Part shown: positions 25,176 through 32,443 of the stretch, piece by piece
Position numbering within the stretch: the first letter of the stretch is position 1
How the letters are laid out: each line of letters starts with the position of its first letter
DNA from: Acidobacteriota bacterium
GTDB taxonomy: Bacteria > Acidobacteriota > Thermoanaerobaculia > Gp7-AA8
Length of the DNA: 40,303 bases
Direction: 5' to 3'
Assembly: GCA_021781455.1 (NCBI GenBank)
Contig: JAJXWV010000026.1
Span: 1 to 40,303 of the forward strand
Made by a program: the position numbers and the translations under genes
Notes under the pieces: generated by a model
Told to the model about the DNA's origin: nothing
Seen by the model: only the letters and a program-made list of their open reading frames with translations
Database searches by the model: none

Positions 25176-26600
25176 ATGAACAGCAGACTCGTCAAATTCG
25201 CAGCGGCACTCTCACTGGTGGCGCTGATTGCAGTCCCAGGCTTTGCCGCGCACGGCACCGCAGACTTCAGTCGCTTCTACGCGATCGGCGACAGCTACGG
25301 AGCGGGCTGGGAGAACGGCGCGCTCAACGTCAATCATCAGGTATACAGCTGGCCGGCCGTCGTTGCGAAACAGGCAGGACTCACGATCTGCCCGCCGACC
25401 GCATCGGCGACCGACAACTGCTTCGCCATTCCTCTGGTGTCGTTTCCGGGCCTCAGCTCCATACCGGGAGTCGGCGAGTTGCAGTTGAACGATGTAGTCA
25501 GCTATCCGCCATCGATCGTTCCGGCGTTCGGTCAGGCCGCGCCGCTGATGCTGACCTTCGGCCGTCCGTACAACGACCTCGCCGTCCCCGGATTCACGGT
25601 CGGCGCCACAATGCTCTTCACTGGTCGTGAGCAGGCTTCCGGTCTTGGACAGGTGATCCTGCGCGGCCTCGGAACGGAAGTCGACCAGACCATCGCCAGC
25701 CATCCAACCTTCATCGCCATCTGGATCGGCGGCAACGACTTTCTCGGATCCGTCTCTCAGGGGACGTCGCTGGGACTGACCTCGACGGCCGACTTCACCG
25801 CGCGGTACGGCGCGATGCTCGACAAGCTCATCGCCGGCGCACCGAATGCCGGCATTGTCGTCGGGACGCTGCCGAACACTTTCACGGGAATCCCGTTCCT
25901 GAATACCGTCTCGCCGTACATCATCAATCCGGCGACGAGGAGTCCCGTTCTCGGCCCTGACGGAAAGCCCATCACGATGATCACTGACCTCGGCGACGGC
26001 AACATCGGTCCGATTCCAGCAGGCAGCTTCGTCACGCTGGCCGCTTCGACCGATATCGCCAGCGGGAAGGGCATCCCGCCGGCTCTCGCTGGTATCCCTC
26101 CGTTTAACCACTTGCCGAACGCCGGCAAGCCTCTGCCGGCTTCCGATGTCATCACTCCCACCGAGGCGAGCGCGATTCAGACGCAGATCACGGCGTACAA
26201 CAGCGCGATCGCGCAGGCCGCGCAGTCGCGGAACATTCCGGTCGCCGACATCACTGGCCTTTTCAATCGCGTCGGCAGCAAGCAGGAGTTCGTCGGGCCG
26301 CTCAGCATCACGGGCGACTACATCACCGGTGGTTTCTTCGGTCTTGACGGCGTTCACCTGACGGACATCGGGTACACGCTGTTCGCCAACGAGTACATCA
26401 AGGCCATCAACAGCGGCTACGGCACCCACATCCCGCTGGCCAGCATCAGCCAGTTCAGCATGAATAACGCCACGAGCTCCGGCCTGCCGTTCTTCTCGAG
26501 CATGCCGTGGCAGGTCAGCGCGGAAGCGGTCAAGGCGATGACGACCATGTTCACGCTGCCGACGAGCGCTCCGAGGCGGCACCGGGCTACGCACAACTGA
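25176..26600 (+). CDS. Secreted SGNH/GDSL hydrolase (lipase/esterase-like)
   Basis: 474 residues with a signal peptide (MNSRLVKFAAALSLVALIAV...). SGNH blocks: block I 'YAIGDSYGAG' with Ser40, block III 'IWIGGNDFLG' (GGND 185-188) and block V 'FGLDGVHLTDIGY' with Asp391/His394. AAGGAGA 8 nt before ATG supports the start. It is larger than a minimal GDSL enzyme because of an insertion around residues 200-340. It follows the FadL-like gene by 24 nt and is closed by a strong terminator. Hydrolysing lipid esters outside the inner membrane and importing the fatty acids through FadL is a plausible joint function. The C-terminus is basic (APRRHRATHN). Confidence 0.88.
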   Translation: MNSRLVKFAAALSLVALIAVPGFAAHGTADFSRFYAIGDSYGAGWENGALNVNHQVYSWPAVVAKQAGLTICPPTASATDNCFAIPLVSFPGLSSIPGVGELQLNDVVSYPPSIVPAFGQAAPLMLTFGRPYNDLAVPGFTVGATMLFTGREQASGLGQVILRGLGTEVDQTIASHPTFIAIWIGGNDFLGSVSQGTSLGLTSTADFTARYGAMLDKLIAGAPNAGIVVGTLPNTFTGIPFLNTVSPYIINPATRSPVLGPDGKPITMITDLGDGNIGPIPAGSFVTLAASTDIASGKGIPPALAGIPPFNHLPNAGKPLPASDVITPTEASAIQTQITAYNSAIAQAAQSRNIPVADITGLFNRVGSKQEFVGPLSITGDYITGGFFGLDGVHLTDIGYTLFANEYIKAINSGYGTHIPLASISQFSMNNATSSGLPFFSSMPWQVSAEAVKAMTTMFTLPTSAPRRHRATHN

Positions 26601-26620
26601 TCTTTCGCTTCAACGAACCG

Positions 26621-26654
26621 AAAAGGGCCGGCGATGAGCCGGCCCTTTTTCTTT
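26621..26654 (+). terminator. Rho-independent terminator of the fadL-SGNH operon
   Basis: The stem AAAGGGCCGGC/GCCGGCCCTTT with a GATGA loop is followed by TTCTTT. It begins 21 nt after the SGNH stop codon. Confidence 0.93.
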
Positions 26655-26778
26655 CACCAGGGGAACGCAGTACCGAAAAACAAGGCTCCTCAGGATATTC
26701 AGTGGGTCCGGCGAAACCTCGAAGAGCGGACTCGCGCCGCGGCGAGATTCAAGGCGGCGGCGCCGCCGTAAGAATTTA

Positions 26779-27095
26779 GCGGCGGCCGTCAGGCCGCCGG
26801 AGCAAGCGATCGCCAGGGTACGAGGGCACGAAGTGCCCGACAGAAGGGGGGGAAACGGACCTGGGATCTGTCGCACGCTGCGCGCGCTCGGACGCTGGGT
26901 CGGGCCGATCGGACGGCGGCCTGACGGCCGCCGCTACTGTAAATGATGTCGGCGGCTCCGCCGCCTCGACAAAGCCCCACTGTGACTGGGACGACAGACG
27001 GCTGGTGTGGGGTCTCCGCAAACCATCGACTCAGTAGCCATGAACCCAACTGTCAAAGCCAAATCCCATCTCACCCACGGAAATCTCGGAAGACC
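26779..27095. repeat. Dispersed repeat family A, copy 2
   Basis: Same orientation and order as 109-423. In this copy a 20-nt segment at 26779-26798 (GCGGCGGCCGTCAGGCCGCC) is the exact reverse complement of 26913-26932, so the left half can fold on itself. The right half holds GGCGGCtccGCCGCC and the AAGCCAAATCCCATCTC phrase. The preceding 26655-26778 is non-coding, with a GGCGGCGGCGCCGCC palindrome near its end. Confidence 0.87.
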
Positions 27096-27102
27096 CAAAA
27101 AC

Positions 27103-27135
27103 AAAAACGCCGGCACCGCCGGCGTGTTTTCTCTT
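27103..27135. terminator. Bidirectional terminator
   Basis: The stem ACGCCGGC/GCCGGCGT with an ACC loop has A-rich sequence on one side and TGTTTTCTCTTT on the other. It would end minus-strand transcription of the 27153-27533 gene (T-run GTTTTTGTTTTTG) and any read-through from the left. Confidence 0.88.
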
Positions 27136-27152
27136 TCGAAATTGTGTGTCGA

Positions 27153-27533
27153 TTATGTTCCCGACGGACGTCCGCGCGGCGATGGCCGGGAGATGTCGAT
27201 CATGGCCATGCGCTCCTTCTCGTCGTACCAGCAGTGGAAGCGCTTGATGCCCGGGACGTCGATCTCGTAAGAGCGAAAGAAACTCGGTACGTGAAGGGAT
27301 GTCGATTTATCAGACTGACGGATTTTCGCCGCTCCCTCTTCCTTCTTGTCGAGCGGACGGATTCCGATGAGCTTGCGCTTCTTGTCGTAGTAGAGATTCG
27401 CGCTGGTCTTACCGCGCAGCCTGAGCATCGACGCCACGGGCGAGGGCAGGCGGATCAGTCGCGATTGAACAATTGTGGCCGATGCGGGAAAGCGACCGAA
27501 TTCCGGCTGCGGCTCCCATTTCTCAAATGCCAT
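27153..27533 (-). CDS. Hypothetical protein with its own promoter and terminator
   Basis: 126 residues (MAFEKWEPQPEFGRFPASA...). The ATG at 27533 has GAGGAG 7-8 nt upstream. The protein has short beta segments ('KTSANLYYDKKRKLIGIRPL', 'IKRFHCWYDEKERMAMIDIS') and a basic Pro/Arg/Gly tail. I do not recognise it; the first half is loosely reminiscent of AbrB/SpoVT-like DNA-binding folds but without a diagnostic motif. Monocistronic organisation with a consensus promoter suggests a regulated or well expressed small gene. Confidence 0.75.
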   Translation of the reverse strand: MAFEKWEPQPEFGRFPASATIVQSRLIRLPSPVASMLRLRGKTSANLYYDKKRKLIGIRPLDKKEEGAAKIRQSDKSTSLHVPSFFRSYEIDVPGIKRFHCWYDEKERMAMIDISRPSPRGRPSGT

Positions 27534-27579
27534 GCTCCGACTCCTCACCCATCACGAACCCTGCTGGCTAAGCGATACG

Positions 27580-27607
27580 ATCATAAAATCCCGCAGGTTT
27601 TTGTCAA
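27580..27607 (-). promoter_or_regulatory. Sigma70-type promoter of the 27153-27533 gene
   Basis: On the minus strand TTGACA (27602-27607) and TATGAT (27580-27585) are spaced by 16 nt, and lie about 47 nt upstream of the ATG. A perfect -35 is striking in this GC-rich sequence. Confidence 0.82.
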
Positions 27608-27825
27608 CAATTAATCGCAATGGTTTCGTGGAAAAACAACTCCTTCGTCACAATAATTATTCTGGATTTGCGGCCCGGCAGCCGCGCCTGCCCGCACCAA
27701 TCGTCGCAAATTGCGTGCTGATTTCCCGTAAGCTTCTGCATTCAATATTGTTATTACGAAGGCCCCGGCCCAGGCCCTGCCCGGCGGACCGGCAGGAATG
27801 GCAAATTTTTCCTGCTGAGCCCGCT
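27608..27825. other. AT-richer intergenic region without a recognised gene
   Basis: About 218 nt between the promoter above and the comM stop. It contains GCAGGAATggcaaaTTTTTCCTGC-like hairpin potential around 27791-27815 and GTTATTACGAAGG. The minus-strand frame is open into comM, but its sequence shows no family features, so I see no gene here. Confidence 0.55.
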
Positions 27826-29364
27826 TCACCCACGGAAGTACGAACGGTCCAGCGCCCGGTACTGCACGGCCTCGGAAATGTGGGCGCTGTCGATGCGCTC
27901 GGCGCCGGTCAGATCCGCAATCGTCCGCGCCACTTTGAGGATGCGATCGTGCGCCCGGGCCGAGAGCGCCAGCCGCTCGATGGCGCGGGTCAGGAGTTGC
28001 CGCGAGGAGGCGTCGAGCTCGCAGTGGCGGCGCAGGTGACGTGAGGTCATCTCGGCATTGCACTCGATGGCATTCCGGCGGAACCTCTCGCGCTGGATCG
28101 CTCGCGCTCCCTCCACACGCTGGCGGATCGAAGCGGACGGCTCCCCCGCTTCCATCGACATGATCTCGTCGCTCGACAGGGCCGCCACCTCCACCTGCAG
28201 GTCGATGCGATCGAGCAGCGGACCGGAGATCTTGGCGAGATAGCGCGCGATCTGCTGCTCGGTGCAGGTGCACTGCCGGCGATGGTCGTTGTAGAAGCCG
28301 CACGGACAGGGATTGAGCGCGGTGGCCAGCGTGACGCGCGAGGGGAACGTCAGCGTCCGCAGCGCCCGGGCGATCGTCACCGCTCCGTCTTCGAGCGGCT
28401 GGCGCAGGACTTCCAGCGTATCGCGCCGGAACTCGGTCAGCTCGTCGAGAAACAGCACGCCGGAGTGCGCGAGGCTGACCTCGCCGGGCTTCGGATTCGA
28501 TCCGCCGCCCACCAGGCCGGCCATCGAGATCGTGTGGTGCGGCGCGCGGAACGGGCGGCGCGAAATCAGTCCGCTGCCCGGCGGCAGCGTCCCGGCCACC
28601 GAATGGATCTTCGTCGTGACGATCGACTCCGCGAGAGAGAGCCGCGGCAGGATCGACGGAAGGCGCTTCGCCAGCATCGTCTTTCCCGATCCCGGCGGCC
28701 CGATCATCATCACGTTGTGCCCGCCGGCCGCTGCGACCTCGAGGGCACGCTTCGCCTGCGACTGTCCCCGCACTTCGGAGAAATCGGCGACCTCTCCGAG
28801 CAGTTCGCCCGATTCGTTGGTCGGCTGCGTCGGCGCAATCACCGATTCGCCCCTGATGTGCGCGATGACTCCGGTCAGGTACTTCACGCCGATGACACGC
28901 ACGTCCTCCACGGCCGCCGCTTCATTGGCGTTGCCGGCCGGGACGATCAGCTCGCGAACCGACCGGTCGCCGCCGAAGGCCGCGGAGATGGGGAGCGCCC
29001 CACGGACGGGGGCGACGCCGCCATCGAGCGACAACTCGCCGACGAAGACGCGGCCGGCGACATCCTCGTCGGTGAGGAACTCTGCCGCGTGAAGGATTCC
29101 CACCGCCATCGGCAGGTCGAATCCCGGCCCTTCCTTCTTCACGTCCGCCGGCGAGAGATTCACCGTGATGTGGCGCGGCGGGAGGTAGTAGCCGCAGTTG
29201 GCAAGCGCGGAGCGAACGCGCGAATACGCCTCGCGAACCGAGGCGTCGGGAAGGCCGACCAGAGTGAACCCGGGCTGCTGCGAATACCCGCCGCAGTCGA
29301 CCTCAATGACAATGCGAACCGCATCGATGCCGAGCGTCGCGGCACTCCATACTTTCGAGAGCAT
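27826..29364 (-). CDS. comM: ComM/YifB-family Mg-chelatase-like AAA+ ATPase
   Basis: 512 residues, full length. ComM is a hexameric helicase that promotes branch migration during natural transformation. The N-terminal ChlI/Lon-protease-like domain (MLSKVWSAATLGIDAVRIVIE, 'FDLPMAVGIL') is followed by the AAA+ core: Walker A 'MIGPPGSGKTMLAKR', 'FRAPHHTIS', Walker B 'GVLFLDELTEF', arginine-containing 'RVTLATALNPCPCGFY' with the conserved Cys pairs, and the C-terminal lid ('ISGPLLDRIDLQVEV'). It is likely a monocistron: PHA-type gene is divergent. Confidence 0.93.
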   Translation of the reverse strand: MLSKVWSAATLGIDAVRIVIEVDCGGYSQQPGFTLVGLPDASVREAYSRVRSALANCGYYLPPRHITVNLSPADVKKEGPGFDLPMAVGILHAAEFLTDEDVAGRVFVGELSLDGGVAPVRGALPISAAFGGDRSVRELIVPAGNANEAAAVEDVRVIGVKYLTGVIAHIRGESVIAPTQPTNESGELLGEVADFSEVRGQSQAKRALEVAAAGGHNVMMIGPPGSGKTMLAKRLPSILPRLSLAESIVTTKIHSVAGTLPPGSGLISRRPFRAPHHTISMAGLVGGGSNPKPGEVSLAHSGVLFLDELTEFRRDTLEVLRQPLEDGAVTIARALRTLTFPSRVTLATALNPCPCGFYNDHRRQCTCTEQQIARYLAKISGPLLDRIDLQVEVAALSSDEIMSMEAGEPSASIRQRVEGARAIQRERFRRNAIECNAEMTSRHLRRHCELDASSRQLLTRAIERLALSARAHDRILKVARTIADLTGAERIDSAHISEAVQYRALDRSYFRG

Positions 29365-29469
29365 GGTGCTTTCGCGACCCGGTGAAAGGAAATCCCCGAC
29401 CGAGGCTACCTCGGAACATCGGGGCGGTCAAAGGTGCGCCCCTGTGGCGAGTTGGATGCGGCCCTGGTT

Positions 29470-29578
29470 GCGAGGTTGCGCGGTTCCGCGGTTGCGCGGT
29501 GTTACTACGGGGTGTAGAGCGCCGATGGCTCGATCGGGCGATGAAGTCACCGCGGAACCGCGGAACCGCGCAACCTCG
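29470..29578. repeat. Octameric inverted-arm element, GGTTGCGC word, between comM and the PHA-type gene
   Basis: 29471-29501 and 29548-29578 are reverse complements with one mismatch in 31; the 8-bp words are GGTTGCGC and GGTTCCGC. The interval is 46 nt. Here the two neighbouring genes are divergent, so neither arm abuts a stop codon; the right arm is 27 nt from the start of the PHA-type gene. Confidence 0.9.
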
Positions 29579-29605
29579 TGATAAAACACATCCAGGAGAA
29601 ACCGA

Positions 29606-29905
29606 ATGCGTATTGCAGTGCCCCACAACACGACCCGCGCCGAAGCGAAGAAGCTCGTCGAGCAGAGGCTCGACGATCTGCAGCGGCAGTACGGCCATTA
29701 CGCCAGTGATCTCGAGAAGCAGTGGAACGGCGACCACCTCGATTTCTCGTTCAAGGCGAAGGGCTTCAACGGCAAGGGAACCCTGGAGATCACCGATACC
29801 GACGTCATCGTCGACGGCAAGCTCCCTCTGATCGCGAAACCATTCGAGCCGCGGATCCGCAGCAGCGTCGAGCGCGAAGCGGAACAGATGTTCCGAAGAG
29901 CTTGA
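29606..29905 (+). CDS. Polyhydroxyalkanoate granule-associated family protein (PHA_gran_rgn-like)
   Basis: 99 residues. 'MRIAVPHNTTRAEAKKLVEQ', 'FSFKAKGFNGKGTLEITDTD' and 'VIVDGKLPLIAKPFEPRIRS' match the small PHA-system family (PF09650-like). CAGGAGA lies upstream of the ATG. The family name comes from PHA operons, but no phaC or phaZ is nearby, so a direct role in PHA granules is uncertain. A heptameric repeat starts 2 nt after its stop. Confidence 0.82.
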   Translation: MRIAVPHNTTRAEAKKLVEQRLDDLQRQYGHYASDLEKQWNGDHLDFSFKAKGFNGKGTLEITDTDVIVDGKLPLIAKPFEPRIRSSVEREAEQMFRRA

Positions 29906-29907
29906 AG

Positions 29908-29963
29908 AGTCCTGAGTCCTGAGTCCTGAGAGCAAGGTGACTCAGGACTCAGCACTCAGGACT
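29908..29963. repeat. Heptameric inverted-arm element, CTGAGTC word, after the PHA-type gene
   Basis: 29908-29930 (AGTCCTGAGTCCTGAGTCCT...) and 29941-29963 are reverse complements with one mismatch in 23; the loop is 10 nt. It begins 2 nt after the TGA (29903-29905). Confidence 0.92.
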
Positions 29964-29965
29964 AA

Positions 29966-29996
29966 AGAAAAAGCGCCGGCCTTCTGGCCGGCGCTT
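29966..29996 (-). terminator. Rho-independent terminator of the 30027-30248 gene
   Basis: The stem AAGCGCCGGCC/GGCCGGCGCTT with a 4-nt loop is followed, on the minus strand, by TTTTTCTTT. It lies 31 nt after the gene's stop. Confidence 0.92.
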
Positions 29997-30026
29997 GTCG
30001 ATTCGAAAGCTCTGGAAGCAGGTCGA

Positions 30027-30248
30027 TCAGCTCACGTGGAAGATCTTCTTGAGGGCGTCGACGTTTGGATCGACGAACAGGTCGCCATCCACCTCGACGG
30101 CTGGGTCAGTGCCGACGTGGTGAAACGCGCTGGTTTTCAAGTGATCTGCGACGACCATTTCGTGGTCGACGTGAAACTGATCGAGGAAACCGGCCACCAG
30201 GCTGGTTTTCTGCTTCTTACTTCCGGGGTAGAACCTTACGGTCATCAT
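30027..30248 (-). CDS. Small protein, possible thioredoxin-fold (glutaredoxin-like) relative
   Basis: 73 residues: MTVRFYPGSKKQKTSLVAGF...HEMVVADHLKTSAFHHVG...VDGDLFVDPNVDALKKIF. The pattern strand - helix - strand - 'V...DPAVEVDGDLFVD' - helix is similar to glutaredoxin/NrdH proteins, but the CxxC active site is missing (SKKQ instead) and the usual cis-Pro is only loosely matched (TDPAV). A redox function is therefore unlikely. GGAGGGGG stands directly before the ATG pair, so the second ATG (30245) may be the real start. It has its own consensus promoter and terminator. Confidence 0.65.
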   Translation of the reverse strand: MMTVRFYPGSKKQKTSLVAGFLDQFHVDHEMVVADHLKTSAFHHVGTDPAVEVDGDLFVDPNVDALKKIFHVS

Positions 30249-30308
30249 CCCCCTCCTCTTCCACCCATTGGGTGTTCCTTGTTGCTGCCCGATTGGACGA
30301 ATGTCCGC

Positions 30309-30337
30309 AAGGTAGCGTTGCTTGTTACGGATGTCAA
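30309..30337 (-). promoter_or_regulatory. Sigma70-type promoter of the 30027-30248 gene
   Basis: On the minus strand TTGACA (30332-30337) and TACCTT (30309-30314) are spaced by 17 nt, about 60 nt upstream of the start. The remaining spacer 30338-30425 shows nothing else. Confidence 0.75.
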
Positions 30338-30425
30338 ATAAAAAACGTTCAGGCCGCGCGTAACCAGACTGACACGCTCAATCAGGCAGTTCCCAACGCT
30401 CCTCGCAAGCGACATGCCGAAGAAG

Positions 30426-30512
30426 AGTGCTGAGTCCTGAGTGCTGAGTACTGAGTCAAGCCCCGGTATTTTCACAAAAGCACTCAGTACTCAGCACTCA
30501 GTACTCAGCACT
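30426..30512. repeat. Heptameric inverted-arm element, CTGAGTA word, after the first ABC gene
   Basis: 31-nt arms 30426-30456 and 30482-30512 are reverse complements with one mismatch; the loop is 25 nt. The right arm ends 3 nt from the ABC gene's stop (30516-30518). The arm is nearly identical to those at 9314 and 32373, the loop is not. Confidence 0.95.
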
Positions 30513-30515
30513 TCT

Positions 30516-32363
30516 CTAAGCGACGGCCGCCTCGCGATATTGAATCTCGTAGAGCCGGCGATAGAGGCCGCCGGCCTGCATCAGCTCCTCGTGAGTGCCG
30601 CGCTCGCGGATCTCGCCGTGATGGAAGACCAGGATCATGTCGGCGGAGCGGATCGTCGAGAGCCGGTGGGCGATGACGATCGAAGTCCTCCCGGTGAGAA
30701 GTGTCTGGATGGCTTCCTGAATGAGATGCTCGGTCTCGGTGTCGATCGACGAGGTGGCTTCGTCGAGAATCAGCACCGGCGGATTGAAGGCCAGCGCGCG
30801 GGCGAACGACAGCAGCTGTTTTTCGCCGACCGAGAATCCGGCGCCGCGCTCGCGGACCTGAGATTCGTAGCCCTCCGGCAGGCGGGCGATGAACCGATCC
30901 GCCTGCACACGCACGGCTGCAGACTTGAGCGCCTCCTCGCTGACGGCCGATTCGCCCAGCGAGATGTTCTGGGCGACGCTGCCGGTGAAGAGAAAGAAAT
31001 CCTGCTGCACGACGGCAAAGATGCGCCGCAGCGCGCCGAGGTTGTAGCGGCGGACGTCGACGCCGTTGATCAGGATTTCGCCGCGCTGGATGTCGTAGAA
31101 ACGGAGGAGCAGCGACGTCACGGTGGTTTTTCCCGCGCCGGTGTGCCCGACCAGGGCCACGCGCTCGCCGCGGTTGACCACGAAGGAGACGTCCTTCAGC
31201 ACCCAATCCTCGTCGTTGTACGCGAACCAGACGTTCCGGAACTCGATCTGCTCGAGCGTCTCGATCGGAAGGCCTTCGTCGTTCGAGATGACCACGGGAG
31301 TGTCGAGCAGTTTGAAGATGCGCTCGCTCGCCGCCATGGCGGCCTGGAGGATGTTGTACTTTTCCGAAAGGTCGGAGATCGGCTCGTAGAAGCGCTGGGC
31401 GTACTGGAAGAAGGCCACCAGCGCGCCGACGGAAAGCGTTCCCTGGATGACCTGACCGCCGCCGTACCAGACGATCAGGGCGATCCCGAACGACTCGATC
31501 AGCTCGATGACCGGATAGAAGACGGCGTAGTAGAAGATCGAGTCGATGTTGGCCTGGCGATGCCGCGCGTTGAGCACCTCGAATTTCCCGGCCTCCTTCT
31601 CTTCCCGGTTGAACAGTTGCACCGTCGAGACGCCGGAGATGTGCTCCTGCAGGAACGCGTTGATGGCGGCGATCCGCGCCCTTACCTGGCGATAGGTGAT
31701 GCGCGCTCCGCGCCGGAACCACATCGAGACGATGACGATGAAGGGGGTGATCGAGAACAGCACCAGCGCCAGCCGCCAGTTCATCCAGAACAGGACTCCG
31801 ATGATGCCGGCCAGCACGAACACGTCGCCGAACATCGACACGAATCCCGCGGTGAACATGTCGTTGAGGGCGTCGACGTCGGTAGTCACGCGCGTCATCA
31901 ACCGCCCCACGGGGTTGCGGTCGAAGAACTGGATGTCGAGCTTCTGCAGATGGCCGAAGATCTGTTTGCGGAGGTCGTACATGATGTACTGCCCCATCAG
32001 ATTCATCAGCACCATCTGCGAATAGAGCACCGCGAACCCGGCCACGAGCGTGGCCAGATAGAGCATCGCCGCCACGTCGATGCCGCGGATCGGGTCGGTG
32101 CTCCAGCCGAAGAGGTGGATCAGGTCGGCCACCCGCCTGCTCAATCCGATCGGATGCGAGCCCTGCAGCGGCTTCACGAAGAGATCGATGCCCACGGCGA
32201 TGATGGCCGGTCCGATGATCTCCAGAGCCGAGGAGAGGATCACCAGAAACACCGACAGCCCGGCCCGGAGACGGTACGGGCGGAGATAGGTCATCAGCCG
32301 CCGCGCCAGCCGCGGGTCGAAAGCCTTGGCGCCTTCGTCTTCGTGTTTCTCGATATCAGCCAT
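30516..32363 (-). CDS. ABC exporter half-transporter, catalytic-type NBD (MdlB-like)
   Basis: 615 residues. An N-terminal six-helix ABC transmembrane domain ('YLRPYRLRAGLSVFLVILSS', 'FFDRNPVGRLMTRVTTDVDA') is followed by the nucleotide-binding domain: Walker A 'GHTGAGKTT', Q-loop 'VVQQDFFLF', a signature altered to 'FSVGEKQLLS' (instead of LSGGQ), Walker B 'PVLILDEATSSID' with intact catalytic Glu, and H-loop 'IVIAHRLSTI'. The second half-transporter gene is immediately upstream. Together they should form a heterodimer of the MdlAB/TmrAB/TM287-288 kind. Substrate unknown (lipid, drug or peptide). Confidence 0.92.
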   Translation of the reverse strand: MADIEKHEDEGAKAFDPRLARRLMTYLRPYRLRAGLSVFLVILSSALEIIGPAIIAVGIDLFVKPLQGSHPIGLSRRVADLIHLFGWSTDPIRGIDVAAMLYLATLVAGFAVLYSQMVLMNLMGQYIMYDLRKQIFGHLQKLDIQFFDRNPVGRLMTRVTTDVDALNDMFTAGFVSMFGDVFVLAGIIGVLFWMNWRLALVLFSITPFIVIVSMWFRRGARITYRQVRARIAAINAFLQEHISGVSTVQLFNREEKEAGKFEVLNARHRQANIDSIFYYAVFYPVIELIESFGIALIVWYGGGQVIQGTLSVGALVAFFQYAQRFYEPISDLSEKYNILQAAMAASERIFKLLDTPVVISNDEGLPIETLEQIEFRNVWFAYNDEDWVLKDVSFVVNRGERVALVGHTGAGKTTVTSLLLRFYDIQRGEILINGVDVRRYNLGALRRIFAVVQQDFFLFTGSVAQNISLGESAVSEEALKSAAVRVQADRFIARLPEGYESQVRERGAGFSVGEKQLLSFARALAFNPPVLILDEATSSIDTETEHLIQEAIQTLLTGRTSIVIAHRLSTIRSADMILVFHHGEIRERGTHEELMQAGGLYRRLYEIQYREAAVA

Positions 32364-32372
32364 GACTTTTTC

Positions 32373-32441
32373 AGTGCTGAGTACTGAGTGCTGAGTACTG
32401 AGTGAGCGAGACTCAGTACTCAGTACTCAGTACTCAGCACT
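32373..32441. repeat. Heptameric inverted-arm element, CTGAGTA word, between the two ABC half-transporters
   Basis: 31-nt arms 32373-32403 and 32411-32441 are reverse complements with one mismatch and a 7-nt loop. The right arm ends 2 nt from the stop (32444-32446) of the upstream ABC gene. This is the tightest hairpin of the set. Confidence 0.95.
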
Positions 32442-32443
32442 CT

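Noticed and set aside
27611-28303. A 230-codon minus-strand frame downstream of comM
   Set aside because: It overlaps comM in another frame and its unique end is non-coding-looking sequence.
32373-32441. Rho-independent terminator
   Set aside because: The stem is long but there is no T-run on either strand, and the gene downstream is part of the same transporter.
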